A stretch of DNA of 6,391 bases from Bdellovibrionales bacterium (GTDB lineage Bacteria > Bdellovibrionota > Bdellovibrionia > Bdellovibrionales > UBA840). The notes under the pieces were generated by a model. The model was not told the origin of the DNA. It saw only the letters and a list, made by a program, of their open reading frames with translations, and ran no database searches. Both the position numbers and the translations under genes were made by a program. The stretch is from positions 1 through 6,391 of the forward strand of contig JAGRAL010000084.1 in the NCBI GenBank assembly GCA_020434605.1, read 5' to 3'. Each line of letters opens with the position of its first letter. Positions within the stretch are counted from its first letter, which is position 1. Positions 1 through 5,953 of the stretch are shown one piece after another.

Positions 1-2
1 GT

Positions 3-155
3 GGTGAATACTTAACAGGTGGTATAGGATTTAAGTTTTTAATAGGTAAAAACTGGGCTCTAAAAGCCGGCTACGATATGTGGAAAGGACCACTAGGTGA
101 AGAAGATCAGACCACTGACACTGCCGTTCGTGTTGGTATTTCTTTTATATTCTAA
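3..155 (+). CDS. Outer-membrane beta-barrel protein, C-terminal end (5' partial)
   Basis: The frame beginning at base 3 is open from the window edge to a TAA at 153-155 and gives 50 residues. They read as alternating hydrophobic/polar strands rich in Gly and aromatics: GGIGFKFLIG, then NWALKAGYDMW, a charged loop with GEEDQTTD, and a last strand AVRVGISFIF. A final amphipathic strand ending in a C-terminal Phe is the classic recognition signature of outer-membrane barrels assembled by the BAM complex. The product therefore probably sits in the outer membrane. Its ligand or function cannot be told from this tail. The ending resembles the small barrel family common in myxobacteria and Bdellovibrio, but that is only an impression. 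The next gene starts inside it in another frame (59 bp overlap), so the two are probably co-transcribed. Confidence 0.75.
   Translation, partial: GEYLTGGIGFKFLIGKNWALKAGYDMWKGPLGEEDQTTDTAVRVGISFIF
85..89 (+). promoter_or_regulatory. Ribosome binding site deciding a GTG start
   Basis: AAGGA lies 7 nt before the GTG at 97, inside the coding sequence of the upstream barrel gene. It supports GTG 97 as the start of the aminopeptidase gene. An in-frame TAG at 94-96 directly precedes the GTG, so no longer N-terminus is possible, and the first in-frame ATG lies more than 130 codons downstream. Confidence 0.7.
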
Positions 156-1110
156 TGTCTCATGCATTCCATTTGGTTATTACAATCGATTAGCGCAACA
201 TCAGACCGACATACTACGCGCCAAGACTCCCATTAAAACAGTGCTCAATGACTCTACGATAAGTGACGAGAATAAAGAAAAACTTAAACTGGTATTAGAA
301 GTTCGTAAGTTTGCATCTGAAAACTTAGGATTAGAAGTTGGTTCTAATTACTTAGATTATGTCCCACTCAAAGAAGATGCTGTAAGCTTTGTGGTAAACG
401 CAGCTGAACCATATGCTCTAGTGAGCTACAATTGGAGGTATCCAATTGTTGGCAAGTTGCCGTACAAAGGCTTTCCTACAAAAAAAGAAGCTGAGGAAGA
501 GGCTAAGCAAATGGAATCAAAAGGCTATGATGTCTTTGTTCGTGGAGTCAGCGCCTACAGCACTCTTGGTTGGTTTGATGACCCAATATTTTCTAGTATG
601 CTAAGCCTATCGAAAGAGCGACTGGTTGAAACCATCATACATGAAAGTGTACATGCAACCATCTTTTATAAAGATGATGCTGATTTTAACGAACGCTTAG
701 CAACCTTTCTTGGAACAGAAGGAGCTAAGCTTTTTTACCAATCAAAGCAACAAAACGATATAGTAGCAAAGATCAATAGGGACAAAGAAGATCTTCTACG
801 TTTTAACACATTTATTGCAAAAGAAATTCATGATTTAGATAATTGGTATAAAACAGTTCTAAATAAAGTCGAGAGCTTGGAGCAAAAAAAATTACAAAAA
901 AAGAAACGCTTAGAACAGCTTCAAGATAAAATTGTCGCAGAAGGATTTACAAAAGATAAACCTAAAGATATTAACAACGCAAAATTACTCTTATTTTCTA
1001 CGTACCAGGGAAACAAAGACTTGTTTATAAACTTATACGCTAAGTTTAATAGCTTTAAAGACCTAATAGAGTACTTAAAGACGGTAAAGCACTCTAAAGA
1101 TATTAAATAG
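97..1110 (+). CDS. Putative exported zinc aminopeptidase (PF10023 / COG4324 type)
   Basis: The 337-residue product matches the family annotated as predicted aminopeptidase, likely a zinc metallopeptidase acting in the periplasm or on a membrane surface. The start is GTG, with KKIR followed by a hydrophobic stretch (residues 6-18) and Cys23 (SNVSC). This looks like a lipoprotein signal, although Asn at -3 departs from the usual lipobox. After the signal come family hallmarks: FGYYNRLAQHQ (26-36), AYSTLGWFDDP (153-163), the zinc motif HESVH (182-186) and the following FNERLATF with Glu199 as candidate third ligand. Residues 218-285 are charged, helical and Lys-rich, possibly coiled coil. The C-terminal NNAKLL (293-298) is also found in relatives, so the gene looks full length. 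It overlaps the barrel gene upstream by 59 bp. The peptidase activity and substrate of this family are predictions, not shown here. Confidence 0.82.
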   Translation: MKKIRPLTLPFVLVFLLYSNVSCIPFGYYNRLAQHQTDILRAKTPIKTVLNDSTISDENKEKLKLVLEVRKFASENLGLEVGSNYLDYVPLKEDAVSFVVNAAEPYALVSYNWRYPIVGKLPYKGFPTKKEAEEEAKQMESKGYDVFVRGVSAYSTLGWFDDPIFSSMLSLSKERLVETIIHESVHATIFYKDDADFNERLATFLGTEGAKLFYQSKQQNDIVAKINRDKEDLLRFNTFIAKEIHDLDNWYKTVLNKVESLEQKKLQKKKRLEQLQDKIVAEGFTKDKPKDINNAKLLLFSTYQGNKDLFINLYAKFNSFKDLIEYLKTVKHSKDIK

Positions 1111-1163
1111 CTATCCCTTAATGTAACATAGAGTAATTACATGAAATCTGTCTTTTATCCCAT

Positions 1164-1192
1164 TTAAAATACTTTTCATATATAGAGATAAT
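1164..1192 (+). promoter_or_regulatory. Possible sigma-70-like promoter
   Basis: TTAAAA (1164-1169) and GATAAT (1187-1192) are separated by 17 bp in the 100-bp gap after the aminopeptidase gene. The -10 matches five of six consensus bases and the -35 four of six. Transcription would begin near 1199, right at the Shine-Dalgarno sequence, leaving a very short leader. In such AT-rich DNA a chance match is quite possible. Otherwise the gap holds no clear terminator. Confidence 0.25.
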
Positions 1193-1199
1193 ATTAACC

Positions 1200-1204
1200 A
1201 AGGA
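1200..1204 (+). promoter_or_regulatory. Ribosome binding site of the DUF4105-type gene
   Basis: AAGGA lies 6 nt before ATG 1211. Three ATG codons follow one another (1211, 1214, 1217), so initiation could use any of them. Spacing favours the first or second. Confidence 0.6.
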
Positions 1205-1210
1205 CATTAT

Positions 1211-3193
1211 ATGATGATGGTGTTGTTAGTATTATTGACTACAATAAATGGGTTTACGGATGTAACCACTTATGACTCAGCTTGCGCTGTTAGTAACGAT
1301 AAATTTGAAGCTCCCCTGCGCTTTAATACCGATTCTTCAAAGTTTTCAAAACAATGTTCATTTACAGAAAAATTTCGAGCCGCTCATATTAATATCGACA
1401 CTGAAACAGAGATTGAATTTGCAAACTATCTTCACAATAACAATTATTACACCCTTACTATCCCTAAGAATATCGAAGTCGAGGCTGCCTTTTTTCAGAT
1501 AGAAAAATTCCCTGTTATATCAGGTATCATTGCAGCCCATACTCAACTTCGATTTACGTTTAAAAAAGAAAATAAAATTAAGGCTAGATCACAAACAGAT
1601 GAATCTAGCACTACAAAGATTGAAGACCTAATTATATCATTTGAAGCCAGTTATCCAAAAGGCAACTCTTACAACTTTGCCATTGGGGCCTTTGATAATT
1701 ACGCTCTAGTGGGCAGACTGACTTCTGGAAAACAAGCACAAGATGAGTCGCCCGGAAGAAATGTTGAACAATACAAATTAAAGTTAACAAAAGCGGAGCT
1801 TTCAGAACTACTATTTAAGGCAATTCATCGTAGTGATTACTTACAGCAAAAATACTTTTATAATACTCTCAGACCAAATTGTACCACAGAGGTTTTTGAC
1901 TTACTTGATAGCTTGCCTTCTACAAACGGTAAATACGATCCGTTTTTAACAGTTATTTCAAATGATCCCATTGCTGCTCCATCTGTTGCAGCTTTAAAAG
2001 AGCGAAATATATTAGAAAGACGCTGGTCAAATTTAAATGATGAGCTAACGACTGGTACTACCGAAATGGCTACCACGGACGAAGATCAATCAGAAAAGTT
2101 GTTAGCCGATATTGATAACCGCCCTTATAGTTTAGTCTTGGTTTCACCCTCAGATATAGGCCAATCTGATCAAGAAATTAAGGCCATTCAAAAAGCTAAA
2201 CAATTGGTGTATGAAAGTATGCCTGCCATTATGCAAAGCCTTGGCTCTGCAATGATCACAACGACGGACAAACAAGATATGTTATTATCTGTACTTAATC
2301 AGTATATGGCAGAACTTCGAAAGGGTTTAATAGAGCTTAAGCCTTATTTAAATGGGGTTGATACAAATGTCTCATTGTATTTTGTCCCTTGGAAAACAGA
2401 TCTAGGAGTAAAAACTAATTTTAAAACATTAGGCGTAAATGCTAGATTACCCTTTGAAATTTTTGAGGTGGATGCAAACGCCAAAAAAACATTAACTGAG
2501 GCCTTATACTTCGTAAATGATGGCACCCGTCTTGTTCAAGATTTGACTTATAATGATCCTACAAAAGCCATGTTTTTTATGGGCTCAGCCATTACTATCC
2601 ATTTAAACAAGAATCCTAGTATCACCATCCAAGCTCTTGCGGGCCTTAACCCACAGACACTTCCTCAAGAAGTTAGCAACGAACAAGTAAACATTACTAG
2701 CTTAGTCATTCCTAAAGTTGATAAGCGAGCCGAGAGACCTGTATTTTTATTAAGTCTAAGACAAGATCTAGAGAGTCCAAAACCTGATACTATCGTTGAG
2801 TTTGGTGCTGAGGGTGGTATCTCAGCCCAGCCTAGTCGATATGGCGAGTTTCAAATTTTTACCTCAATGGTAAATTGCGAGCTGCAAAAGAAATCTGCCC
2901 CTCTCTTTGTTGGCACATTAGCTGAAGCAGCAACAGGGAATCGAGCTGTCGACATACTACTGAAAGGAAAAGGTGTATCCTTCTCTATCCGTTCTGTTCA
3001 GCTTGAATTAAAGACAGGATCCGTTAGCGCAATGGACATTTTAGTAGCTACTTGGCCTATCTCCTGCCTTTCAAATGGCGGCGTAAATCAGCAGTTTGCA
3101 GAAAATGTGAACGAGGTTTTAAAAGAAAAATTTAGCGCAGAAAACAAGGATTCTGGCTTAATTCAGCTACTTATGGATAAAATCCTACAATAG
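1211..3193 (+). CDS. Exported DUF4105 / Lnb N-terminal-type protein with unassigned C-terminal half
   Basis: The 660-residue product begins with a short hydrophobic segment (residues 1-14) that probably directs export. It is unusual in lacking any Lys or Arg. Residues about 85-235 fit the DUF4105 (PF13387) pattern: His110 in AAHTQLRF, then NVEQYKLKLTKAEL (184-197), then YNTLRPNCTTEVFDLLD (217-233) with Cys224. In that family the conserved His and Cys are thought to form a papain/NlpC-like thiol centre. The Bacteroides lipoprotein N-acyltransferase Lnb carries this domain joined to membrane helices. Here no membrane helix follows. Residues 300-660 are soluble-looking and I do not recognise them. 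The five cysteines are C25, C49, C224, C556 and C619, which would allow two disulfides and leave C224 free, as an active-site thiol should be. It lies 100 bp after the aminopeptidase gene and 114 bp before the S41 protease gene. Substrate and reaction are unknown. Confidence 0.75.
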   Translation: MMMVLLVLLTTINGFTDVTTYDSACAVSNDKFEAPLRFNTDSSKFSKQCSFTEKFRAAHINIDTETEIEFANYLHNNNYYTLTIPKNIEVEAAFFQIEKFPVISGIIAAHTQLRFTFKKENKIKARSQTDESSTTKIEDLIISFEASYPKGNSYNFAIGAFDNYALVGRLTSGKQAQDESPGRNVEQYKLKLTKAELSELLFKAIHRSDYLQQKYFYNTLRPNCTTEVFDLLDSLPSTNGKYDPFLTVISNDPIAAPSVAALKERNILERRWSNLNDELTTGTTEMATTDEDQSEKLLADIDNRPYSLVLVSPSDIGQSDQEIKAIQKAKQLVYESMPAIMQSLGSAMITTTDKQDMLLSVLNQYMAELRKGLIELKPYLNGVDTNVSLYFVPWKTDLGVKTNFKTLGVNARLPFEIFEVDANAKKTLTEALYFVNDGTRLVQDLTYNDPTKAMFFMGSAITIHLNKNPSITIQALAGLNPQTLPQEVSNEQVNITSLVIPKVDKRAERPVFLLSLRQDLESPKPDTIVEFGAEGGISAQPSRYGEFQIFTSMVNCELQKKSAPLFVGTLAEAATGNRAVDILLKGKGVSFSIRSVQLELKTGSVSAMDILVATWPISCLSNGGVNQQFAENVNEVLKEKFSAENKDSGLIQLLMDKILQ

Positions 3194-3263
3194 ACCACCT
3201 ATAAGTTTTACAGCCACTTTAAATTGTAAGATTGATCGTATTTTCAGGCTTATTGCGATTTAA

Positions 3264-3301
3264 CTCCTCCCAGATTAAATATAGGTATCTCTGGGGAGGG
3301 G
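3264..3301 (+). promoter_or_regulatory. Hairpin sequestering the Shine-Dalgarno of the S41 protease gene
   Basis: The left arm CTCCTCCCAGA (3264-3274) pairs with TCTGGGGAGGGG (3290-3301): 11 base pairs including one G-U, with G3296 bulged, around a 15-nt loop. The right arm contains GGGGAGGGG, an exceptionally strong ribosome binding site whose end is 6 nt before ATG 3308. The left arm mimics the anti-Shine-Dalgarno of 16S rRNA. If transcribed, the structure would hide the site and make translation depend on melting, a binding protein or ribosome access. No U-tract follows, so it is not a terminator. It requires that transcription start upstream of 3264. Confidence 0.6.
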
Positions 3302-3307
3302 TAACAA

Positions 3308-5041
3308 ATGAAACTATATCTAATTGTGTCCACAATTGTATTCCTAAGTTTTCAAGTTTTCGCACAATCAATAGAAGAAACAGAAGAGCAAAAAGTTGCC
3401 AAGTACTGGCAAGAAGCGAATGTTCAGGATGCGGAAATTGCAAAATACATTACCGAAGAAAATTGTAGCTCAGACCCACAAGTTTATTTTGGTTGTTACA
3501 GCGCTGTAGCCACTCTGGTTGCCAACACCTATGAAAAAGCAAATCTATTACTAGCTAGCTTACCCAAAAGACCTTGGGAAGTTTCAGTAACTACATCTTA
3601 CAAAAACTTTGAAATTCGTAATCATAACCCTGACTTATTTCCTAAGAAGCGTAGCTTAGAAGAACGCATTCAACTTCAAAAAGAAGAGGAAGAATCTAGA
3701 AAAAAAATCGGTGCACTTTATAGTAACGTTGAAAACTCTCAGGAGCTAATGCGAATTTTATCTGAAACCCTTGCAAAGTTAAACGCTGAGAAGCGCTCAC
3801 AAACGATTGCCCAAGCTGTACAGAGTTATTTTGTATACGGTATTGATGCTCATGCTCATATTCACACAATACCAGAATATGAAGATATGATGAAGCCTGA
3901 GGTTATCAATGAAACGTTTTATGGTATTGGTGCTACATTAATGCAAAACGACGATAGAGTTCAAATCACTGAACCGCTACCAAGCTCACCAGCAATTGAA
4001 GCTGGTTTGCAAGTTGGAGACATTATTGCTGGTGTTGACGGTGAATCCGTTACTGGCCAGGCTTTAAAGGATGTAGTTAGTAAAATTAGAGGGCCAGCAA
4101 ATACAAGCGTTAAGCTTACAATCATTAGAGATGAAAAAGAGCTGAACTATACAGTTACAAGACGCTCTGTAACAGTTGAAAACCTATCTACTAGAGTATT
4201 AAAAACTAAAGAGAAAGAAACCGTTTTATATGTTCAACTAAGAACATTTATGGAACAAGGTATCTGTAAGCGCTTTATAGAAACTATCGAAGAGAGCTTA
4301 AAAGCAGAAAAGACTTCGAACCTAATTATTGACCTAAGAAACAATGGCGGCGGCTTAATGAATGAGGCTCTTTGCATGGCCGGTGCTTTTTATCAACAAA
4401 GCGGTCCATTATTGGGAGTTTGGGATTTAAACAGAAATGCATACGTAGAAAAATATCAATATGTTTACTCTAGCCAACGCGTAAGCAGACAGCCTGAAGT
4501 AAGCAGACAGCCTGACGAAACACAAGTTAAGAATATATCTTCAGTGCTAAAAGGTAAGCGTGCGGTAATACTTATCAACGCTGGATCAGCAAGTGCTTCT
4601 GAAATCTTTGCAGGAATCATGCAGGATATGAATTTAGGTGTAACTGTTGGTATCAAATCTTTTGGTAAGGCGACGATCCAACAACCAAGGGAATATGATA
4701 CTGTAGACCGCAATATGCTAGTTATGTTTAGAACTATTGCTAGATTTCATTTACCAACAGGTAGAACAAATCAAATCACTGGTATTAAGGCCGATGTTGA
4801 GGCGTATATGTCTCCTAATCCGAAACCAGAAGAAACTTACTTTATGCGTGAAGAGCAATTATTTTCTCATGCGGTAAAACCTGCAGAGAATAATTATGTA
4901 ACACCAACAGATGTAGCAACAAAAACTAGTGAGTGTATCACTAGCAGAAAACCTGCTGATGAATATAATGCTGAGATGGCTAAGTATGGTTTTTCTGATT
5001 ATCAAAAGATAATGGCTACAACTATTGCTGCTTGCTTATAA
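3308..5041 (+). CDS. Periplasmic S41 family C-terminal processing protease with PDZ domain (Prc/CtpA type)
   Basis: The 577-residue serine protease has a Sec signal peptide (residues 1-19, cleavage after VFA). Its N-terminal region is helical (about 25-195, with C53 and C63). The PDZ domain spans about 205-290 (FYGIGATL, GLQVGDIIAGVDG). The S41 core spans about 292-500 with DLRNNGGG (342-349) and AGSASASEIF (425-434). By comparison with E. coli Prc the catalytic set is Ser429, Lys454 and Gln458, with the same 25- and 4-residue spacings, so the enzyme should be active. Such proteases bind substrate C-termini through PDZ and degrade or trim periplasmic and lipid-anchored proteins, including peptidoglycan hydrolases and their regulators. 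The C-terminal tail (about 505-577) has two Cys (543, 576) and no domain I recognise. Oddities: an in-frame 18-bp tandem duplication in the core (residues 392-403), and a hairpin covering its ribosome binding site. The stop lies 3 bp from the stop of convergent yggS. Confidence 0.93.
   Translation: MKLYLIVSTIVFLSFQVFAQSIEETEEQKVAKYWQEANVQDAEIAKYITEENCSSDPQVYFGCYSAVATLVANTYEKANLLLASLPKRPWEVSVTTSYKNFEIRNHNPDLFPKKRSLEERIQLQKEEEESRKKIGALYSNVENSQELMRILSETLAKLNAEKRSQTIAQAVQSYFVYGIDAHAHIHTIPEYEDMMKPEVINETFYGIGATLMQNDDRVQITEPLPSSPAIEAGLQVGDIIAGVDGESVTGQALKDVVSKIRGPANTSVKLTIIRDEKELNYTVTRRSVTVENLSTRVLKTKEKETVLYVQLRTFMEQGICKRFIETIEESLKAEKTSNLIIDLRNNGGGLMNEALCMAGAFYQQSGPLLGVWDLNRNAYVEKYQYVYSSQRVSRQPEVSRQPDETQVKNISSVLKGKRAVILINAGSASASEIFAGIMQDMNLGVTVGIKSFGKATIQQPREYDTVDRNMLVMFRTIARFHLPTGRTNQITGIKADVEAYMSPNPKPEETYFMREEQLFSHAVKPAENNYVTPTDVATKTSECITSRKPADEYNAEMAKYGFSDYQKIMATTIAACL
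4481..4516 (+). repeat. Tandem 18-bp in-frame duplication inside the S41 protease gene
   Basis: Two adjacent 18-bp units (4481-4498 and 4499-4516) are identical at 17 of 18 bases. They encode VSRQPE then VSRQPD, residues 392-403. The repeat sits between the GGGL strand region and the strand leading to the nucleophile, in what should be a surface insertion, so both reading frame and active site are kept. The near identity suggests a recent duplication by strand slippage. Confidence 0.9.
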
Positions 5042-5044
5042 AAC

Positions 5045-5731
5045 CTAGATTCTTTCACCAAAAACCAGGGAGCCGACACGAATGATTGTCGCTCCCTCTT
5101 CGATGGCCATAGCAAAATCATTGGACATACCCATGGATAGTTCTAGTTGATTCATATCCACTTTTAAAAGCCTTGCTAAATCAATACGTATTCCATAGAG
5201 ATCTTTAAAGCATTTACGCACAACCGCTACATCCTCTGTATTGGTAGCGATAGTCATCAAACCGCAGATCTTGATATTTGGCATATTCAAAATTTCAACC
5301 GCTAGATTTTGCCAATCCGAAGGATGAACACCGCTTTTGGTTTCTTCTCCAGAAGTATTCACCTCGATTAAAATATTTTGAACTAAGCTCTGCGCCTCAG
5401 CTTGCTTTTGGATTTCAGCAGCTACACTAACGCGGTCGACAGAATGAATGAGATTTACCTTACCAACGATGTCCCTTACTTTATTGGACTGCAGGTGACC
5501 TATATAGTCCCAACGCACTCCCTGCCCTGCTAGCGCCTGCTTCTTTTGTAAAAGCTCCTGCGCACGGTTTTCACCAAAATAGCTACAACCCGCCTTTATC
5601 GCCTCTTGCAAGGTTTCAACTGACACGGTTTTACTAGCTAACAATATTTTTAATTGTTCTTTGTTTCGCCCAGAATGGCTCAGAGAGTCTTCGACAGTTT
5701 TTTGCAACTCGTTGATTTTTTTTACTAACAT
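5045..5731 (-). CDS. yggS: YggS/PLPBP family pyridoxal 5'-phosphate homeostasis protein
   Basis: The 228-residue product has the length and motif order of the family: LLASKT with PLP-binding Lys34, YFGENRAQE (51-59), WDYIGHLQSNK (74-84), IHSVD (95-99), VNTSGEETKSG (124-134), GLMTI (157-161), SMGMSNDF (199-206) and RVGSLVFGER (218-227). It is a cytoplasmic single-domain TIM-barrel protein that binds PLP without known catalysis and keeps PLP and amino/keto acid pools balanced. ATG 5731 was chosen: the next in-frame start upstream is a TTG at 5761 without a ribosome binding site, and it would add residues the family lacks. The binding site AGGG is only 3 nt before the ATG and lies in a hairpin arm. 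It is third in the - strand cluster, 42 bp after the small lipoprotein gene. In many bacteria yggS neighbours proC or cell-division genes; here it does not. Confidence 0.93.
   Translation of the reverse strand: MLVKKINELQKTVEDSLSHSGRNKEQLKILLASKTVSVETLQEAIKAGCSYFGENRAQELLQKKQALAGQGVRWDYIGHLQSNKVRDIVGKVNLIHSVDRVSVAAEIQKQAEAQSLVQNILIEVNTSGEETKSGVHPSDWQNLAVEILNMPNIKICGLMTIATNTEDVAVVRKCFKDLYGIRIDLARLLKVDMNQLELSMGMSNDFAMAIEEGATIIRVGSLVFGERI
5060..5097 (-). terminator. Terminator-shaped hairpin within the 3' end of yggS
   Basis: On the - strand, AGGGAGC plus GACA pairs with TGTC plus GCTCCCT. This gives an 11-bp stem with one bulged base (at 5074) and an 8-nt loop (5079-5086). Two G's and then five T's follow (5064-5060), the shape of an intrinsic terminator with a slightly displaced U-tract. 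It lies within coding sequence, the U-tract ending 12 nt before the yggS stop. On the + strand the same stem lies 26 bp beyond the S41 protease stop but lacks a U-tract after it. It may serve as the meeting-point terminator of the two convergent units, or may be a by-product of the conserved coding sequence. Confidence 0.4.
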
Positions 5732-5759
5732 ACACCCTACTATAGTAAAGATAGGGTGC
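5732..5759 (-). promoter_or_regulatory. Inverted repeat over the yggS translation start
   Basis: On the - strand CACCCTA (5758-5752) pairs with TAGGGTG (5739-5733), plus a flanking G-U pair (5759 with 5732), around a 12-nt loop. The second arm includes the only ribosome-binding-like sequence of yggS (AGGG) and ends 1 nt before the ATG. A perfect 10-bp palindrome, TACTATAGTA (5738-5747), lies across loop and arm. It could be a translational hairpin or a DNA operator. No U-tract follows, so termination is unlikely. Confidence 0.4.
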
Positions 5760-5773
5760 AAAATAAAGTAATT

Positions 5774-5944
5774 CTATCTAATTTTATCAAGCTTATCCAA
5801 ATATTTTTGATGAGCTTTCCATGTAGCGTTTGCATCTTCACTCGCCACATCTCGCTTCTCATCGGTATCTTTTTCTACATGTGAACAGGCCACAACGACG
5901 TTCCCTGTAAATGTAATTAGTAGAATAAATAGCGCCTTTTTCAT
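5774..5944 (-). CDS. Small lipoprotein, 56 residues
   Basis: The frame from ATG 5944 to TAG 5776-5774 encodes a classic lipoprotein precursor. It has MKK, a hydrophobic core (LFILLITFTG), a near-consensus lipobox VVAC with Cys20 as the lipidated residue, and a short, very hydrophilic mature part of 37 residues (20-56) containing EKDTDEKRD and an amphipathic C-terminal helix (TWKAHQKYLDKLDKIR). Ser21 at +2 suggests outer-membrane sorting under the E. coli Lol rule, which may not hold in other lineages. A strong GGGGGAG ribosome binding site precedes it and overlaps the stop of the upstream Spy-like gene (9 bp between stop and start), which implies co-transcription and perhaps translational coupling. 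I recognise no family. It is too short for default ORF cut-offs. Small lipoproteins like this can anchor or regulate envelope proteins, but no function can be assigned here. Confidence 0.85.
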   Translation of the reverse strand: MKKALFILLITFTGNVVVACSHVEKDTDEKRDVASEDANATWKAHQKYLDKLDKIR

Positions 5945-5953
5945 ACACTCCCC

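Noticed and set aside
1141..1167. Tiny ORF MKSVFYPI in the gap before the DUF4105-type gene, possibly a frameshifted signal peptide start.
   Set aside because: Only eight codons, no ribosome binding site, and a single indel does not join it convincingly to the downstream hydrophobic segment.
1111..1210. Terminator after the aminopeptidase gene.
   Set aside because: Only a 5-bp inverted repeat (CTCTA/TAGAG) without a GC-rich stem or U-tract is present.
1272..2526. Open frames of 60-76 codons on both strands inside the DUF4105-type gene.
   Set aside because: They lack start signals and recognisable motifs and overlap a convincing long gene.
3264..3301. Hairpin before the S41 protease gene as an intrinsic terminator of the DUF4105-type gene.
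   Set aside because: The stem is followed by GTAACAAATG rather than a U-tract, and its right arm is the ribosome binding site of the next gene.
3219..3443. - strand open frame opposite the start of the S41 protease gene.
   Set aside because: It is antisense to a signal peptide and leader, has no ribosome binding site of note, and its hydrophobic stretch mirrors the complementary coding strand.
4465..4713. - strand open frame of 82 codons within the S41 protease gene.
   Set aside because: It is fully antisense to the conserved catalytic core; the sense frame explains the conservation.
5732..5761. Longer yggS start at TTG 5761 adding ten residues (MHPIFTIVGC).
   Set aside because: No ribosome binding site precedes it, the added residues do not belong to the family, and ATG 5731 gives the usual family N-terminus.
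5732..5773. Internal promoter for yggS with TACTAT as -10.
   Set aside because: No acceptable -35 element at 16-18 bp, and transcription would begin almost at the start codon; TACTAT is half of a palindrome, so the match is not independent evidence.
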